DNA from: Acidobacteriota bacterium | GTDB taxonomy: Bacteria > Acidobacteriota > Terriglobia > Bryobacterales > Bryobacteraceae | Assembly: GCA_016185425.1 (NCBI GenBank) | Contig: JACPNQ010000028.1 | Coordinates: 186,001 to 250,000, forward strand | DNA: 64,000 nt | Direction of reading: 5' to 3' | Shown here: piece after piece, positions 23,970 to 32,326 of the stretch | How positions within the stretch are numbered: the first letter of the stretch is position 1 | Layout: every line of letters begins with the position of its first letter | Made by a program: the position numbers and the translations under genes | The notes under the pieces: model-generated | What the model saw: only the letters and a program-made list of their open reading frames with translations | Database searches by the model: none | What the model was told of the DNA's origin: nothing

Positions 23970-25595
23970 TTAGGAGACCACGGCAGTCACGATTTCCTGG
24001 GCTTGCACGACGATCGCCTGCAAGTGGTCCGGACCCCGGAAGCTCTCGGCGTAGATCTTGTAGATATTCTCCGTGCCGCTCGGCCTGGCGGCGAACCAGC
24101 CGTTTTTCGTGTTCACCTTTACGCCACCGATCGGAGCGTTGTTGGCCGGCGCGTTCGTAAGGATGCTTTCGACCGGGTCACCAGCGAGAGTTTTTGCCGG
24201 CATGGTCGCGCTGTCGAGTTTCGACAGTTTCTGTTTCTGTTCCGGTGTGGCGGCCACATCGATCCTTGTATAGACCGGGGCGCCGAATTTGCCGGTGAGG
24301 GTCTCGTAGTGATCGCCGGGGTCGCGGCCGGTGACGGCGGTAATTTCGGCTGCCAGGAGGTCGAGCAGCAGCCCGTCTTTATCGGTGGTCCAGACCTGTC
24401 CGTTGCGCTCCAGGAAACTCGCGCCGGCGCTCTCTTCTCCGCCGAAGCAGAAGCTGCCGTCGCTCAACCCGCCGGCGAACCATTTGAAGCCGACTGGCAC
24501 TTCGGCGAGCGTGCGATTGGCCGCCGCGACGACACGATCGATGATGCTGCTCGAGACGAGCGTCTTGCCCACGACGGCGAATTGCGGCCAGTTCGGGCGA
24601 TTCTTGACAAGGTAGTCGATCGCCACGGCGAGGTAGTGATTGGGATTCATCAGCCCGGCCGACGGAACCACAATGCCGTGGCGGTCGGCGTCCGGATCGG
24701 TGGCGAATGCGACATCGAAGCGATCCTTCAGCGCGACGAGCCCGGCCATCGCATAGGGGCTTGAGCAGTCCATGCGGATCTGGCCGTCATGGTCGAGAGT
24801 CATGAAGGAAAACGTAGGGTCGAGCTTTGGATTGACGTTCTGAATATTGAGGTGATACTGCGCGGCAATCGGCGCCCAGTAATTCAGTGAAGCGCCGCCG
24901 AGCGGATCGACACCGAGATTGAGCGCGGCATCGCGAATCGCGTCCAAGTTGATGACGTCTTTCAGGTCATCGACATACGGGCCGACGTAGTCGTGCTCGA
25001 TGATGTACGTGCCGTAAGCCGTACGGCGGACGCCGCGGTTCTTCGTGGCGAGAAGCTCATTGGCGCGGTTTTGGATCCAGTTCGTTACATCCGACTCGGC
25101 CGGGCCTCCATTCACAGGGTTGTACTTGAAACCTCCGTCGGCGGGCGGATTGTGGCTCGGGCTGATCACGATGCCATCGGCAAGATTGATCGGCTTGACG
25201 CGGTTGTAGCGGATGATGGCGCGCGAGATGACGGGCGTCGGTGTTGGCCCGTTGTCCCTCTGCACATAGGCCGCGACGCCGTTGCCGGCAAGGACTTCGA
25301 TCGCGGTTTGCTGCGCGGCCCCGGAAAGTGCGTGCGTGTCCTTGCCAAGAAAGAGCGGGCCAGCCACTCCGTGCGCCGAACGATAATCGCAGATGGCCTG
25401 TGTGATCGCCAGGATATGTGCCTCTGTGAAGGTGCTGTTCGCGGTGGTGCCGCGATGGCCGCTGGTACCGAAGGAGACGCGCTGGAGGGGATTGCTTGGA
25501 TCGGGAGTGTTTTGGAAGTATTCGTCTTCGAGGCGGGCCGGATCGATAAGGACGCTGGCCGGCGCGGGTTTGCCAGCGAGAGGGTGGAGAGGCAT
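23970..25595 (-). CDS. pgm: Phosphoglucomutase (alpha-D-glucose specific)
   Basis: A protein of 541 residues from MPLHPLAGKPAP, close to the 546 of E. coli Pgm. It interconverts glucose 1-phosphate and glucose 6-phosphate in the cytoplasm. The key motifs are present: FGTSGHRG, the phosphoserine loop ITPSHNPP-like segment VISPSHNPPADGG, metal-binding ATDPDADRHG, substrate loop GGEESAGASF and phosphate-binding AARPSGTENIYK. An in-frame ATG at 25604 would add three residues. A far longer reading frame to 26093 runs antisense to the divergent enzyme gene and is rejected. The starts of the two divergent genes are only about 10 bases apart. Confidence 0.95.
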   Translation of the reverse strand: MPLHPLAGKPAPASVLIDPARLEDEYFQNTPDPSNPLQRVSFGTSGHRGTTANSTFTEAHILAITQAICDYRSAHGVAGPLFLGKDTHALSGAAQQTAIEVLAGNGVAAYVQRDNGPTPTPVISRAIIRYNRVKPINLADGIVISPSHNPPADGGFKYNPVNGGPAESDVTNWIQNRANELLATKNRGVRRTAYGTYIIEHDYVGPYVDDLKDVINLDAIRDAALNLGVDPLGGASLNYWAPIAAQYHLNIQNVNPKLDPTFSFMTLDHDGQIRMDCSSPYAMAGLVALKDRFDVAFATDPDADRHGIVVPSAGLMNPNHYLAVAIDYLVKNRPNWPQFAVVGKTLVSSSIIDRVVAAANRTLAEVPVGFKWFAGGLSDGSFCFGGEESAGASFLERNGQVWTTDKDGLLLDLLAAEITAVTGRDPGDHYETLTGKFGAPVYTRIDVAATPEQKQKLSKLDSATMPAKTLAGDPVESILTNAPANNAPIGGVKVNTKNGWFAARPSGTENIYKIYAESFRGPDHLQAIVVQAQEIVTAVVS

Positions 25596-25605
25596 TCTGT
25601 ACATT

Positions 25606-26763
25606 ATGAACCGGAGAGCTTTTTTACTGGGTCCTTTGGCGGCTGCCGGCGCGCGTGCGCGGGTCAAGCTGACGGAGGCGGAATTGATCCCGGTTCGAGC
25701 GACGGCACGGACGGTTTGGTTGTTCATTCGATTGCGGTCGGACGCGGGTGTGGAAGGACTGGGCGAGGCGTCGGACGCATTTGGAATTCGCGGCACGACG
25801 GTTGAAAACGCCGGAGAGATGCGGGAGGAACTGAGGAAGCAGTTTGCGGAATTGGCAGGCCGGTCTCCGTTTGACATCGAATACTTCCGGCAGAGTGCGC
25901 GGTTGAACGGACTGCTGGCGCGGACGGTGCACAGCGCCTTGGAGCAGGCGATGTGGGATATGGCGGGCAATGTGCTGGATGCACCGGTGTATTCGCTGCT
26001 CGGCGGCAAGGTTCGTGACCGGTTGCCGGTGTATGCGAATATCAACCGCACGACCTCGGTGCGGACGCCGGAAGGGTTCGCCGCCACCGCCAAGCGGGCG
26101 GTGGCGGACGGCTTTCAGGCGGTAAAGCTTGCGCCTTGGGACAACTTCGTGGACTCAGATGCCTTTGTGGACAGGGGGATTCAGTGCCTGTTCGCAGTGC
26201 GCGAGGCGGTGGGAAAGCGTGTGCAGATCATGACCGACTGCCATTCGTTCTTCACCGTGGAACGGGCGAAGCGCGTGGCGAAGCAGTTGGAGCCGGTGGG
26301 ATTGAGTTGGTATGAAGAGCCGGTAGCGCCCGAGAAGACCGCCGAGACGCTGGCGATACGCCGCGCGATTCAGCAGGAAATGGCCGGCGGCGAGTTCCTG
26401 TTTGGCGTGAAGGAGTTTGCGCCGTTGTGCCGGGAGAAGGCCGTGGACGTGATCATGCCGGACGTAAAGCACTGCGGCGGTGTGTTGGAAATGACGCGGA
26501 TCGCGGCGATGGCGGATCTGTTCGGCGTAAGTGTGGCGCCCCACAATCCGACGGGCCCGGTGTCGACCGCGGCGTCGGTGCAGTTATGCGCGGGCATGAG
26601 GAACTTCCGCATCCTGGAGCTGCAGTGGAGCGAGGTGGAGTGGCGCGGCGCGCTGGTGCGTCCAGCGGAACGCTTCGAGAACGGGACCATAGCGGTCGGC
26701 GACGGGCCGGGATTCGGGATCAGGTTGAACGAAGCGTTGACGACGGAGAAACGGATGGTTTGA
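25606..26763 (+). CDS. Enolase-superfamily enzyme (mandelate racemase/muconate lactonizing type)
   Basis: A protein of 385 residues with an N-terminal Tat-like or anchor sequence (NRRAFLLGPLAAAGARA). The enolase-superfamily barrel is complete: metal ligands in IMTDCHSFF, SWYEEPVAPE and the GGE of MAGGEFLFG, a further acidic segment VDVIMPDVKHCGG, and a catalytic histidine in VAPHNPTGPVSTAASVQ. The last resembles the galactonate/gluconate dehydratase branch. The second-strand motif reads QAVKLAPWD, with Ala where racemases have the second Lys, favouring acid-sugar dehydration over racemisation. The export signal is unusual for this family. The 3' end overlaps the convergent glycosyltransferase gene by 44 bases. 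Confidence 0.82.
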   Translation: MNRRAFLLGPLAAAGARARVKLTEAELIPVRATARTVWLFIRLRSDAGVEGLGEASDAFGIRGTTVENAGEMREELRKQFAELAGRSPFDIEYFRQSARLNGLLARTVHSALEQAMWDMAGNVLDAPVYSLLGGKVRDRLPVYANINRTTSVRTPEGFAATAKRAVADGFQAVKLAPWDNFVDSDAFVDRGIQCLFAVREAVGKRVQIMTDCHSFFTVERAKRVAKQLEPVGLSWYEEPVAPEKTAETLAIRRAIQQEMAGGEFLFGVKEFAPLCREKAVDVIMPDVKHCGGVLEMTRIAAMADLFGVSVAPHNPTGPVSTAASVQLCAGMRNFRILELQWSEVEWRGALVRPAERFENGTIAVGDGPGFGIRLNEALTTEKRMV

Positions 26764-28306
26764 GAGCGGCCACGGCGCGCGCCTCATCGGTGGCTAACGT
26801 GACGCCGCCCAGCTTGGCTTCGAATATAAGCTGATAGCCGAATAGGGTGGGAAACAGCGAGGTAAAGATGCGGAGGATGGCTCCTCCCCAGCGGTCGATG
26901 AGGCCGGCTGGTTTGACGCGGAGCCCGCGGTCGAGCGGAATGACGGAATAGAGCTCTCGCGTGATGCGGTAGCCGTTCGATTCGAGGAGCTCGCGCGCGG
27001 TTTTGCGAGTGTAAAAGCGCACGTGCGTGCGGTCCATGATGCCGCGGTCGGCGTAGTCGAACTTGCCGAAAAGGAGACTGAGCCGGATGACGATGTTGGC
27101 GACATTCGGCAGCGAGATGATGATCGAGCCGCCGGAAGGACGGAGCAGCGGCAGCACGTCCCGGAGCACGCGTTCCGGATGATTCAGGTGTTCCAGCACG
27201 TCGAGGATGAGCACCTTATCAAAGGACTGGCCGCGGAGCTGCGTGGCGACCTGCGCGAGTCCGAGCTGGAGATCGGCTTGGAAATACTCGTGCATTGCGG
27301 CGATATGGATGGGCGATTCCAGATTGTCGACGCCTGTGACTTCGTTGCCGTTGTTATGGAGCTGTTCGGCGAAGAACCCTTCGCCGCAGCCGACATCGAG
27401 GAGTCTCTGATTGCTCCCGGCGAGGCGCTCGGCATAATAGTGGCTGGAGCACGGCGAGTCCTTGAGAGCATAGTGGTGAAAATACTCTGCGAACTCGGGA
27501 TAAGCGTGCGCACCATTTACGCAGGAACGGTATCGGTACACCGCGCGGACGACATCCTGGGCATATTTCATGCCGTTGACGTAACAGATCTCGTCGCCGT
27601 AGTAAGTGGGGATGGGAATTTCGTGAATGCGGAAGCGCTGGTGCTGCAGTTTGATGATGATTTCCGTATCGAAGTGGAAATCGTGGGTCATCTGGGAGAA
27701 GTCGATGCAGCGGAGCGCGTGCAGATCGTAGGCGCGGTAACCGGAGTGGAATTCGGTGAGGTTGAGGTTTAGCGCCCGGTTTTCGAAGAACGTGAGAATT
27801 TTGTTACCCAGGTACTTATAGAGCGGCATTCCACCCTTGAGCGGCCCGCCGAACTCCTTCATCATGCGGGAGCCGAAAACCGCGTCGGCCTGTCCGTTGA
27901 CGAGCGGATGATACATGTGGGCGAGGATTTCGGGCGCGTATTGGCCGTCGCCATGAACGAGGACGACGATATCGAACCCTCGCTCCATGAAGTACTGATA
28001 TCCGCGAATCTGGTTACCGCCGTAACCCTGATTCTCCTCGTTCTTGAAAACATGGAGTTTGGCGTTCGGATTGACCTGCTTGTAGCCCAGCGCGAGTTCG
28101 AAGGTCTCGTCCTGGCTGGCGTCGTCGAACACCACCACCTCCTCGACGTTCGACCAGACGACCGCCGGAATGCGGCGGAAAACTTTGGCTAAAGTGGTGG
28201 CGGCATTATAGGCAACGATCAGAATGCCGATGCGTTTGCCGCGCGCATCCGCAAGTTCCGGCGAAGTGGGAGGGTACTTGGAAGGCGTGTTCACGGACCA
28301 ATCCAC
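26720..28306 (-). CDS. Glycosyltransferase family 2 fused to a SAM-dependent methyltransferase
   Basis: A protein of 528 residues with two domains. Residues about 25-260 are a GT2/dolichyl-phosphate-mannose-synthase-like transferase: RIGILIVAYNAATTLAKVF, VVVFDDASQDET, VVLVHGDGQYAPEILAHMYH, FHSGYRAYDLHAL. Residues about 300-480 are a class I methyltransferase with motif I RLLDVGCGEGFFAEQL, post-I VTGVDNLESP and LILDVLEHLNHPERVLRDVL. A hydrophobic tail (GAILRIFTSLFPTLFGYQLI) may touch the membrane. Such fusions decorate surface polysaccharides or lipid-linked sugars. No polymer cluster surrounds it, so the acceptor is unknown. Its start is 86 bases from the divergent blaI-like gene. Confidence 0.88.
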   Translation of the reverse strand: MDWSVNTPSKYPPTSPELADARGKRIGILIVAYNAATTLAKVFRRIPAVVWSNVEEVVVFDDASQDETFELALGYKQVNPNAKLHVFKNEENQGYGGNQIRGYQYFMERGFDIVVLVHGDGQYAPEILAHMYHPLVNGQADAVFGSRMMKEFGGPLKGGMPLYKYLGNKILTFFENRALNLNLTEFHSGYRAYDLHALRCIDFSQMTHDFHFDTEIIIKLQHQRFRIHEIPIPTYYGDEICYVNGMKYAQDVVRAVYRYRSCVNGAHAYPEFAEYFHHYALKDSPCSSHYYAERLAGSNQRLLDVGCGEGFFAEQLHNNGNEVTGVDNLESPIHIAAMHEYFQADLQLGLAQVATQLRGQSFDKVLILDVLEHLNHPERVLRDVLPLLRPSGGSIIISLPNVANIVIRLSLLFGKFDYADRGIMDRTHVRFYTRKTARELLESNGYRITRELYSVIPLDRGLRVKPAGLIDRWGGAILRIFTSLFPTLFGYQLIFEAKLGGVTLATDEARAVAALKPSVSPSSTLRST

Positions 28307-28336
28307 TTCTATAATAGCGCTTCAACGAGAAAAGGC

Positions 28337-28392
28337 TTGACATTCGCCGCAGCTATGCTAAAAAGTTAGCAGAGAGGTGCTGGTTTTTTAGC
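28337..28392 (+). promoter_or_regulatory. Promoter and BlaI-type operator of the blaI-M56 pair
   Basis: TTGACA at 28337-28342 is a perfect -35. TAAAAA at 28359-28364, after a 16-base spacer, is a plausible -10. The inverted repeat GCTAA-AAAG-TTAGC at 28357-28370 overlaps this -10 exactly. A third TTAGC half-site lies at 28388-28392, directly before the ATG. Repressor bound at these sites would block RNA polymerase, as BlaI/MecI do. The operator sequence itself differs from the staphylococcal TACA/TGTA type. Confidence 0.68.
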
Positions 28393-28788
28393 ATGGCGAT
28401 GAAAAGCAATGGAGTTCCGCTAGTATCGCGCCGGGAGAGGCAGATACTGGACGTACTATTTCGGCGCAAGGAAGCAACCGCGTTGGAGATTCAGGCCGAT
28501 ATGCCCGACGCACCGGGCTATTCAGCGGTGCGGGCGCTGTTGCGGATATTGGAAGAGAAGGGCCATGTGCTGCACCGGGAAGATGGCCCCCGGTACGTGT
28601 ATCTGCCGGCGGTGGAGGCCGAGACGGCACAGAGAAGCGCGCTGCGGCATGTGCTGGACACGTTTTTCGAGGGCTCGGCGGCAGGGGCGATGGCGGCGCT
28701 GTTGGGCGCGGATGGGGTGAGTCTCTCGAAGGATGAGCTGGACCGGATGGAGGCGCTGATTGCGAAGGCGCGGAAGGGAGGCGCGTAA
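28393..28788 (+). CDS. BlaI/MecI/CopY family transcriptional repressor
   Basis: A winged-helix protein of 131 residues. It shows the family hallmarks: SRRERQILDVLFRRKEATAL, then GYSAVRALLRILEEKGHVLH as the recognition helix and wing, REDGPRYVYLPAVEAETAQR, and a C-terminal dimerisation helix ALRHVLDTFFEGS. In the classical system the partner M56 metallopeptidase senses a signal and triggers cleavage of the repressor. The M56 gene follows with a one-base overlap (TAATG). The operator overlaps its own promoter, so it is very likely autoregulated. Confidence 0.93.
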   Translation: MAMKSNGVPLVSRRERQILDVLFRRKEATALEIQADMPDAPGYSAVRALLRILEEKGHVLHREDGPRYVYLPAVEAETAQRSALRHVLDTFFEGSAAGAMAALLGADGVSLSKDELDRMEALIAKARKGGA

Positions 28789-30272
28789 TGTTGGCGCTTC
28801 GATGTTTGCTGGGGATGACGGTACTGTTGCTGACGGCGGGGTTGGTGACGCGGCTGGCGGGAAGAAGGTGGTCGGCTGGGGAGCGTCACGCGGTGTGGAC
28901 GATTTCGCTGATCTTGTCACTGCTGCTGCCGGTGCTGTTGCGGTATGAGCCTCCGGCGGTGACGTTCTCCGGGCCGGTACGGGAGATGCAGAGGATCACG
29001 ATCTCGGTAGGGCCGGATGACCGGCCGGTGGACTACGGGGGGATGGTGAAGTGGGGCTGGTATTTGGGTATGGCGGGAGTGGCGGGATGGTGGTTGCTGG
29101 GGTTTGTGCGGGTGACAGGGATGGTGGCGTCGTCGACGGAGCATTCAACCTATGGGGGTGTCGCGGTGCGGACGTGCGCAGGCCTGAAGATGCCCGCGGT
29201 GGCCGCCGGGCCGGTGATTCTCCTGCCGGAATCGGCGGCGGACTGGCCTGAGGAACGGTTGGAGATGGTGTTGACGCACGAGCTGGCGCATGTGCGCCGG
29301 CGGGATCTATTGTGGCGGCTGGCGGGTACGCTTGCTTGTTGCATGTATTGGTTTCATCCGTTGGCCTGGTGGGCCGCGGCGCAACAAAGAAAGGAAAGCG
29401 AGATGGCTTGCGATGATCAGGTTTTGATGGGGCGATCCTCGGAGGTGTATGCGGAGAGCCTGGTGGCAGTTGCGCGGGAGGCGGCAGGGCAGCGGACGCC
29501 GGCTGCCGTGATGGCGATGGCGAAGCCCAGGGAGTTGGAGGGACGGCTGCTCGCGGTGTTGGACTCAACGCGGCGTCGCGGCGCGGTTTCGATGCTGCGG
29601 GTCTGCGGGTCGCTGTTGCTTGGATTGGCGCTGGTCTCGCCACTGGTTGCGTGGCAGGATTCGAGCGTGCAGATGAAGGGCTCGGTGCGAGACATGGTCG
29701 GAGTGATTCCGGGCGCGAAGGTGGTGTTGAAAGGCGTGTCGGATTACACCTTTGAAACCGGTCCTGATGGCTCTTATTCGGTGTCCGGCGTCCCGGACGG
29801 GACGTACGCTATCGAGGTGTTGAAGCCGGGTTATGCGCAGTTGTCGATTGGCGGAAGGAAGGTGGAGGTGGGACGGACGGCGAGGTCCGATTTCTATCTG
29901 AATCTGGGCAGTGTAAAGGAGACTGTTTCGGTGGACGGCGGCAGGGGTGGTACGGGTGCCGAGCCGCCTTCGCCCCCGCAGCGGATTCGCGTGAGCGGGA
30001 ACGTACAGGCGGCGAAGGTTTTGAAGATGGTGCGGCCGACGTATCCGCCGGAAGCCAAGGAGGCGCGGGTGCAGGGAACGGTGCGCATGCGTGCGGTTAT
30101 CGGGAAAGAAGGCGAGGTGCTGGGCCTAACGCTCCTGATGTCGCCATCGCCGGAGTTGGCGAGATCGGCAATGGACGCGGTAAGCCAGTGGAAGTATTCG
30201 CCGACGCTGCTGAACGGCGCGCCTATTGAAGTGCAGACAGAAGTGGATGTGAATTATACGTTGTCGAAGTAG
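28788..30272 (+). CDS. M56 metallopeptidase fused to carboxypeptidase-regulatory and TonB C-terminal domains
   Basis: A protein of 494 residues. The N-terminal 290 form a BlaR1/M56 protease: membrane helices at about 1-20, 36-52 and 88-108, the zinc motif HELAH at 164-168 and the third ligand in KESEMACDD (E205), with another helix at 267-289. Instead of a penicillin-binding sensor it continues into a carboxypeptidase-regulatory fold at about 296-380 (DMVGVIPGAKVVLKGV, GPDGSYSVSGVPDGTYAIEV) and a TonB C-terminal domain at about 410-490 (VRPTYPPEAKEARVQGTVRM). The periplasmic part could contact an Oar-like receptor, so I infer envelope or nutrient sensing rather than beta-lactam sensing. A terminator follows. 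Confidence 0.88.
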   Translation: MLALRCLLGMTVLLLTAGLVTRLAGRRWSAGERHAVWTISLILSLLLPVLLRYEPPAVTFSGPVREMQRITISVGPDDRPVDYGGMVKWGWYLGMAGVAGWWLLGFVRVTGMVASSTEHSTYGGVAVRTCAGLKMPAVAAGPVILLPESAADWPEERLEMVLTHELAHVRRRDLLWRLAGTLACCMYWFHPLAWWAAAQQRKESEMACDDQVLMGRSSEVYAESLVAVAREAAGQRTPAAVMAMAKPRELEGRLLAVLDSTRRRGAVSMLRVCGSLLLGLALVSPLVAWQDSSVQMKGSVRDMVGVIPGAKVVLKGVSDYTFETGPDGSYSVSGVPDGTYAIEVLKPGYAQLSIGGRKVEVGRTARSDFYLNLGSVKETVSVDGGRGGTGAEPPSPPQRIRVSGNVQAAKVLKMVRPTYPPEAKEARVQGTVRMRAVIGKEGEVLGLTLLMSPSPELARSAMDAVSQWKYSPTLLNGAPIEVQTEVDVNYTLSK

Positions 30273-30279
30273 GCTGGAC

Positions 30280-30301
30280 AGGGGGCGGGTGGCCCCCTTT
30301 T
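30280..30301 (+). terminator. Rho-independent terminator after the M56 gene
   Basis: AGGGGGC at 30280-30286, loop GGGTG, then GCCCCCT at 30292-30298 form a 7-pair GC-rich stem, with the T-run continuing to 30301. It begins eight bases after the stop codon of the M56 gene, in the correct orientation for the plus strand. Confidence 0.8.
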
Positions 30302-30304
30302 CGG

Positions 30305-30743
30305 CTTGAAAAAAGAATGCTGCCGATGAGTCTTCGTTTAATACGTTGGGGAAGTCGCTCTTTGACAGATAAGCGATATCTTCGAAATCGCCGCTCTTCT
30401 TCAGTTTTGCGACCAGTTCGATCGTCGTGCCGCCGGGCGCTTCGTCTTGCTTGTGGAGGACGATGTGGGCGGCAGATCGACCTTTCTCGCGGCCGTGACG
30501 GATCAGACTTCTAGCGACGTATCCGCTACGTCCCATGATAGGCGCCAATGTGGCCAACGCCGCCGCCATCAGGACGGTCGATTTTCCAGACCCATTGTCA
30601 CCGAGGAGGACGTTTACGTTCTGATGCTTCTGCTGAGATCGAGCCGGCTTCTCGGGATAGCAAAAATTGAGTTCCGCGTTGTCGAAACATCGAAGGTTGC
30701 TGATTCTTAGCCGCTCAATGTTTACGTACCCCGAGAATACCAT
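30305..30743 (-). pseudogene. N-terminal fragment of an AAA/RecF-like ATPase
   Basis: The minus-strand frame from the ATG at 30743 gives an AAA_23-type ATPase start: IERLRISNLRCFDNAELNF, a P-loop LLGDNGSGKST at 46-56, then RSGYVARSLIRHGREKGRSA and NEDSSAAFFF. Homologues continue for several hundred residues with a GYGATRR-like motif, signature and Walker B. Here the frame instead runs into the antisense strand of the terminator and M56 gene, and stops at 30126. The protein is therefore cut after about 145 residues and cannot be a working ATPase. The upstream neighbour holA is 36 bases away and intact. An ancestral full-length gene probably lost its 3' part in a deletion. Confidence 0.72.
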
Positions 30744-30779
30744 TCGCCGAAATCCATGATCGGCGGTTGGCGTGGACTG

Positions 30780-31811
30780 TTACACCTTCGCGGTAAGCCG
30801 CAGGATGAATTGTTCCATAACGGTGCGATCATCCGGACGCGTATCGCGGAGGCCGCGGTCGGCTTGAAAGATCCACTGAATTGCGTTGCGCATCTGCGCG
30901 GGTTGGAAGGCCGCGGAGGTTTGCTGGATCTGTTCGGCACGGGCGCGCCACATGGCTACGCCTTGCTTCGAGAAGTGATTCTGGATGGCTTGGGCGCTGT
31001 TTAACCGGGCTTCTTTGGCGGCTAGCGCGAAACGGAACTGGGTGGCCAGGAAGCTTAGCGCTAAAGGCAGATATTCGCCATCGCGGACCAGCGTATCGAG
31101 GATCTCGAGCGATGCTTTGCGGTCCCGGCGGCCAAGCGCCGCGACGAGGTTGAAGATCGTCGATTCACGGGCGTCGGGGACTAACTGCTGGACGTGCTGA
31201 AGCGTGGCGTTTGCCGTGAGCAGGCGGAGTTTCTCGAGCTCGTTGGCGAGGCGGCTGGCGTTGGCGCCGGTGGCTTCAATGAGCAGATCCAGAGCGTCGT
31301 TGGCGATCGTGAGGCCGAGCTGTTTGGCGAGGCGCTGCGCAAGACCGCGGGCTTCGAGCGGGCTGGGATGGCGAAACTCGACGATGGCTTTGATTGGCGC
31401 GTAGAACTTCTTGACGCGCTCGAGCTTGGCTTTGTCGTCCCCGTCGAAATCGAAGCGGCTGGATTGAAGGACCAACGTGACGCCGGGGGGCGGGTCCTTC
31501 AGGAAACGGACGAGGCCTTCGGGTGGTTCGGTGGCGTCGCCCCGGGGGAGCGCCCCTTCGGCGCTCGAAACCCAGATGAGGCGTGTGGAGGCGAACAGAG
31601 AGTAAGAACAGGCGTCGTCGAGCGCGTCGTTGAGTGAGACCTCATCGAGATCGAGCCGCGTGTAGCCTTGCTCGCGATCCTCTTCCGGGAGCGCCTTTTC
31701 GATCAACGCCCTGCGGCATTCGTCGCGGCGCCAGGCGTCAGGCCCGATGAAGAGATAGGCGGGCGAGAGCTTGTTGGCTCGTAGCGAAGAGAGCAGGTCG
31801 TCGGGAGTCAC
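30780..31811 (-). CDS. holA: DNA polymerase III subunit delta
   Basis: A protein of 343 residues, the usual HolA length. It opens the sliding clamp as part of the clamp loader. The characteristic start PAYLFIGPDAWRRDECRRAL is followed by the degenerate AAA fold (RLIWVSSAEGALPRG, PPPGVTLVLQSSRFD) and the helical collar (LGLTIANDALDLLIEATGAN, ARESTIFNLVAALGRRDRKA, LSFLATQFRFALAAKEARLN). As in all delta subunits there is no functional P-loop. It is the last gene of the psd-pssA-asd-like-lptE-holA operon, two bases after lptE, the same lptE-holA order as in E. coli. Confidence 0.95.
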   Translation of the reverse strand: MTPDDLLSSLRANKLSPAYLFIGPDAWRRDECRRALIEKALPEEDREQGYTRLDLDEVSLNDALDDACSYSLFASTRLIWVSSAEGALPRGDATEPPEGLVRFLKDPPPGVTLVLQSSRFDFDGDDKAKLERVKKFYAPIKAIVEFRHPSPLEARGLAQRLAKQLGLTIANDALDLLIEATGANASRLANELEKLRLLTANATLQHVQQLVPDARESTIFNLVAALGRRDRKASLEILDTLVRDGEYLPLALSFLATQFRFALAAKEARLNSAQAIQNHFSKQGVAMWRARAEQIQQTSAAFQPAQMRNAIQWIFQADRGLRDTRPDDRTVMEQFILRLTAKV

Positions 31812-31813
31812 TG

Positions 31814-32326
31814 TTAGAACGCCTCGAGAACGGCGCTGACAACGGTGCGGGCGACATCGCGGCTCAAACGTTCCAGCGCCTGGTCGGATTCCTCGAAATA
31901 TTGGGCCTGGTCGACGGAGACTTCGTAGCGCTCGCGGAATTCGAAACTGGGGCGGTTGTAAAGCAACTTGCCGGTGGCGCGCTCGGTGAGGTTGAGCTGC
32001 ATGTTGGCTTGGATTTGGACGCCGGCAGCGCGGCCGGTGGCGGGGTCGAAGATGGTCGGGTAGGCGGTGAAGGTGAGGATCGTGCCTTTGAGTACGGCGT
32101 CGGCCTGATTGGGGTCGGTGATGATGTTGTAGCGGGTGCGGGCGATGAACTCACGGGTGATGGCGCCGGCAAGACGGTCCGAGAATTTGTAGCGGACGGT
32201 GAGGTTATTGAATGCGGGGATGGCGATCGTTTGGATGGACTTGGGGAGCAAGTCGGACTTGCCGCCGACGTGGTAGCCGCAACCTGTTAAGAGAGACGAT
32301 AGGGCGAGTGCGTGGCGGCGGGTCAT
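31814..32326 (-). CDS. lptE: LptE-family LPS-assembly lipoprotein
   Basis: A lipoprotein of 170 residues. The lipobox LLTGC puts the lipidated cysteine at residue 16, followed by GYHVGGKSDLLPKSIQTIAI, the classical LptE start. Further family features are AGAITREFIARTRYNIITD, DAVLKGTILTFTAYPTIF and a C-terminal YFEESDQALERLSRDVART helix. LptE plugs the LptD barrel in the outer membrane and guides LPS insertion. It overlaps the Asd-like gene by four bases (ATGA) and precedes holA by two. Confidence 0.9.
   Translation of the reverse strand: MTRRHALALSSLLTGCGYHVGGKSDLLPKSIQTIAIPAFNNLTVRYKFSDRLAGAITREFIARTRYNIITDPNQADAVLKGTILTFTAYPTIFDPATGRAAGVQIQANMQLNLTERATGKLLYNRPSFEFRERYEVSVDQAQYFEESDQALERLSRDVARTVVSAVLEAF

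Noticed and set aside
25596..26093. N-terminal extension of phosphoglucomutase
   Set aside because: It is antisense to the enolase-superfamily gene and unlike any Pgm; the family start PLHPLAGKPAP begins at 25595.
28393..30272. Beta-lactam resistance sensor (BlaR1/MecR1)
   Set aside because: The M56 protein has no penicillin-binding domain, and no beta-lactamase or PBP gene is nearby.
30305..30743. RecF/OLD-like ATPase as part of a phage-defence system
   Set aside because: Only the first 145 residues remain and no nuclease or other defence gene is adjacent.
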